Source of the DNA: Nissolia schottii
Lineage: Eukaryota; Streptophyta; Magnoliopsida; Fabales; Fabaceae
Assembly (NCBI GenBank): GCA_003254905.1
Contig: QANU01042752.1
Span: 509,413-573,412, forward strand
Length of the DNA: 64,000 bases
Direction of reading: 5' to 3'
A program made the position numbers and the translations under genes. Positions 62,972 through 64,000 of this stretch are shown in pieces. The stretch's first letter is position 1; each line of letters starts with the position of its first letter. The notes under the pieces are model-generated. The model saw only the letters and a list, made by a program, of their open reading frames with translations, had not been told where the DNA came from and did not search any database.

Positions 62972-63076
62972 CCTTTGACCAAGGGCTGGATTAAGTTTGC
63001 TAAGGCTAACAATGTGAAAGATGGTAATGGTAGTGAGGTTAGGTGCAACGACTTATGCTTTCAGTTCTCTAACTAA
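62972..63076 (+). pseudogene. B3-domain-like exon fragment
   Basis: After a clean TTGCAG acceptor, the frame reads PLTKGWIKFAKANNVKDG, matching the central part of plant B3 DNA-binding domains (LTKGW...FVK...NL..GD). It then degenerates and stops at 63074-63076. No other B3 exons were found in the window, so this is probably a relic or part of a gene that lies mostly elsewhere. Confidence 0.45.
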
Positions 63077-64000
63077 GAATGCTGCCTGCACAATTCTTAA
63101 GTCTAAATAAATAGGATAGATACGTGAGATACAAGACATAGGCACATAGAAAGAGCAATACCTACCACCTAAGCATAGTTCAATGACTACACCACCTGAT
63201 ACATTCCAACAGCAAACCACCCCTGCACCTAAAGACGCATGCTATTCCATTCAACCTATGATCTGTTAGATGATTAGGACATCACAAAAAGGCCCATGAC
63301 ATATTCTCAATGGATTATTTATGAAAAGAGAAAGATCATATATTTTAGTCAATTTGATGAGTAAGTATCAAGCTACTACTACCTTTTACAGACTTAAAAA
63401 GATCAGCTACAAGGATATTATCCGGTATAACCAATTTTCAATTCCGGATATGGAATCCACTTTGATAAGATATTGTGTTTTAGGGACTAAATGAATACAA
63501 AGAGAAAACCATCTTCTGTCCTTATTAACTAAATCAACTTGAATGTTTATTCATTCAAAAGATATAATTCCCGAGGCTAAACAGTTGAAACCTCAGATCA
63601 TTTTAGGCTACCAAGAAAAGTTATGAACACAGTCTCTTCGATTTTAGTTCCATGCACTTTTTGAAGAAAAGTTGTTACCTATACTAGATCATTTTTTAGC
63701 TCTATTAGCTGCCATCTCGATGAATACAAGTTGCACTGCATAACTCTGCTCATATATAAAGACTGCCTTGTCAAAGTGATGTGCAAATTAAAACATTGCT
63801 GCTACCGCACTACCTTATACGAGTTTAAAATCAGGAAAAAAAAATAGGTCCTGCTATCGTGTTTAAAAGGTTTCCTGTTCTGTTATTGTTAGGCAGCCAA
63901 TAGGTGTCAAAACCAAACAACATTGTTAGACTTATTTGCTAGAAAATGGTTTCTCAAAGTGTTTTATCATCCAGACTTACCTACAACAACTACAATCAGT
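63077..64000. other. Unassigned right end
   Basis: No gene or repeat structure supported. Confidence 0.4.

Noticed and set aside
1..64000. CRISPR array, operon or prophage
   Set aside because: The DNA is plant nuclear; no regular spaced repeats or prokaryotic gene clusters are present.

Overview
The window is nuclear DNA from a flowering plant. Genes have many introns with GT-AG boundaries, intergenic DNA is AT-rich, and transposable elements of most plant classes are present. Protein similarity and element style suggest a eudicot, probably a legume, but the species is not proven. There are three runs of unknown bases: 26542-26541+785 (to 27326), 51876-52643, and a single N near 57558.

Left third (1-15150), a gene-dense island. 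A dead LINE RNase H fragment is followed by a 14-exon minus-strand gene for a GNAT acetyltransferase fused to C-terminal BRCT sequence (1476-7480). This gene is head-to-head with BPG2, a chloroplast YqeH-type circularly permuted GTPase (7937-12246), across a 456-bp shared promoter. BPG2 converges on ERD15, a small PAM2-motif stress protein (13327-14074, minus), whose upstream region carries three W-box cores.

Middle (15800-34600), almost entirely mobile DNA. In order it holds a decayed gag-bearing LTR element, an LTR of a second family, a long-TIR MITE, a Mutator-like element with a 9-bp target duplication and nested palindromes, a 3-kb non-autonomous CACTA element, and a foldback element split by a solo LTR. 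A near-perfect hairpin MITE ends the block.

Right-centre (34740-45700). An intact nine-exon GPI1/PIG-Q gene (GPI-anchor synthesis) begins at 35466. A retroposed insert with an 18-19 bp duplication and a PIF/Harbinger-like MITE follow, then a four-exon GASA/snakin cysteine-rich peptide gene (44260-45688).

Right third (45700-64000), mostly repeats. It holds a copia reverse-transcriptase fragment abutting a captured MAP3K kinase fragment, LTR pieces, a LINE fragment, one small intact gene of unknown function (52669-52980), a short CACTA element, a hAT-like MITE, and scraps resembling FBD and B3 domains.

The host genes do not form one pathway. Four of them (BPG2, GPI1, ERD15, GNAT-BRCT) correspond to Arabidopsis genes that, as I recall, sit in two duplicated blocks on chromosomes 2 and 3, so the island looks like an ancestral gene neighbourhood expanded by transposons. 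I saw no clearly new biological system. The most unusual structures are the palindrome-rich Mutator-like element and the kinase/copia junction.
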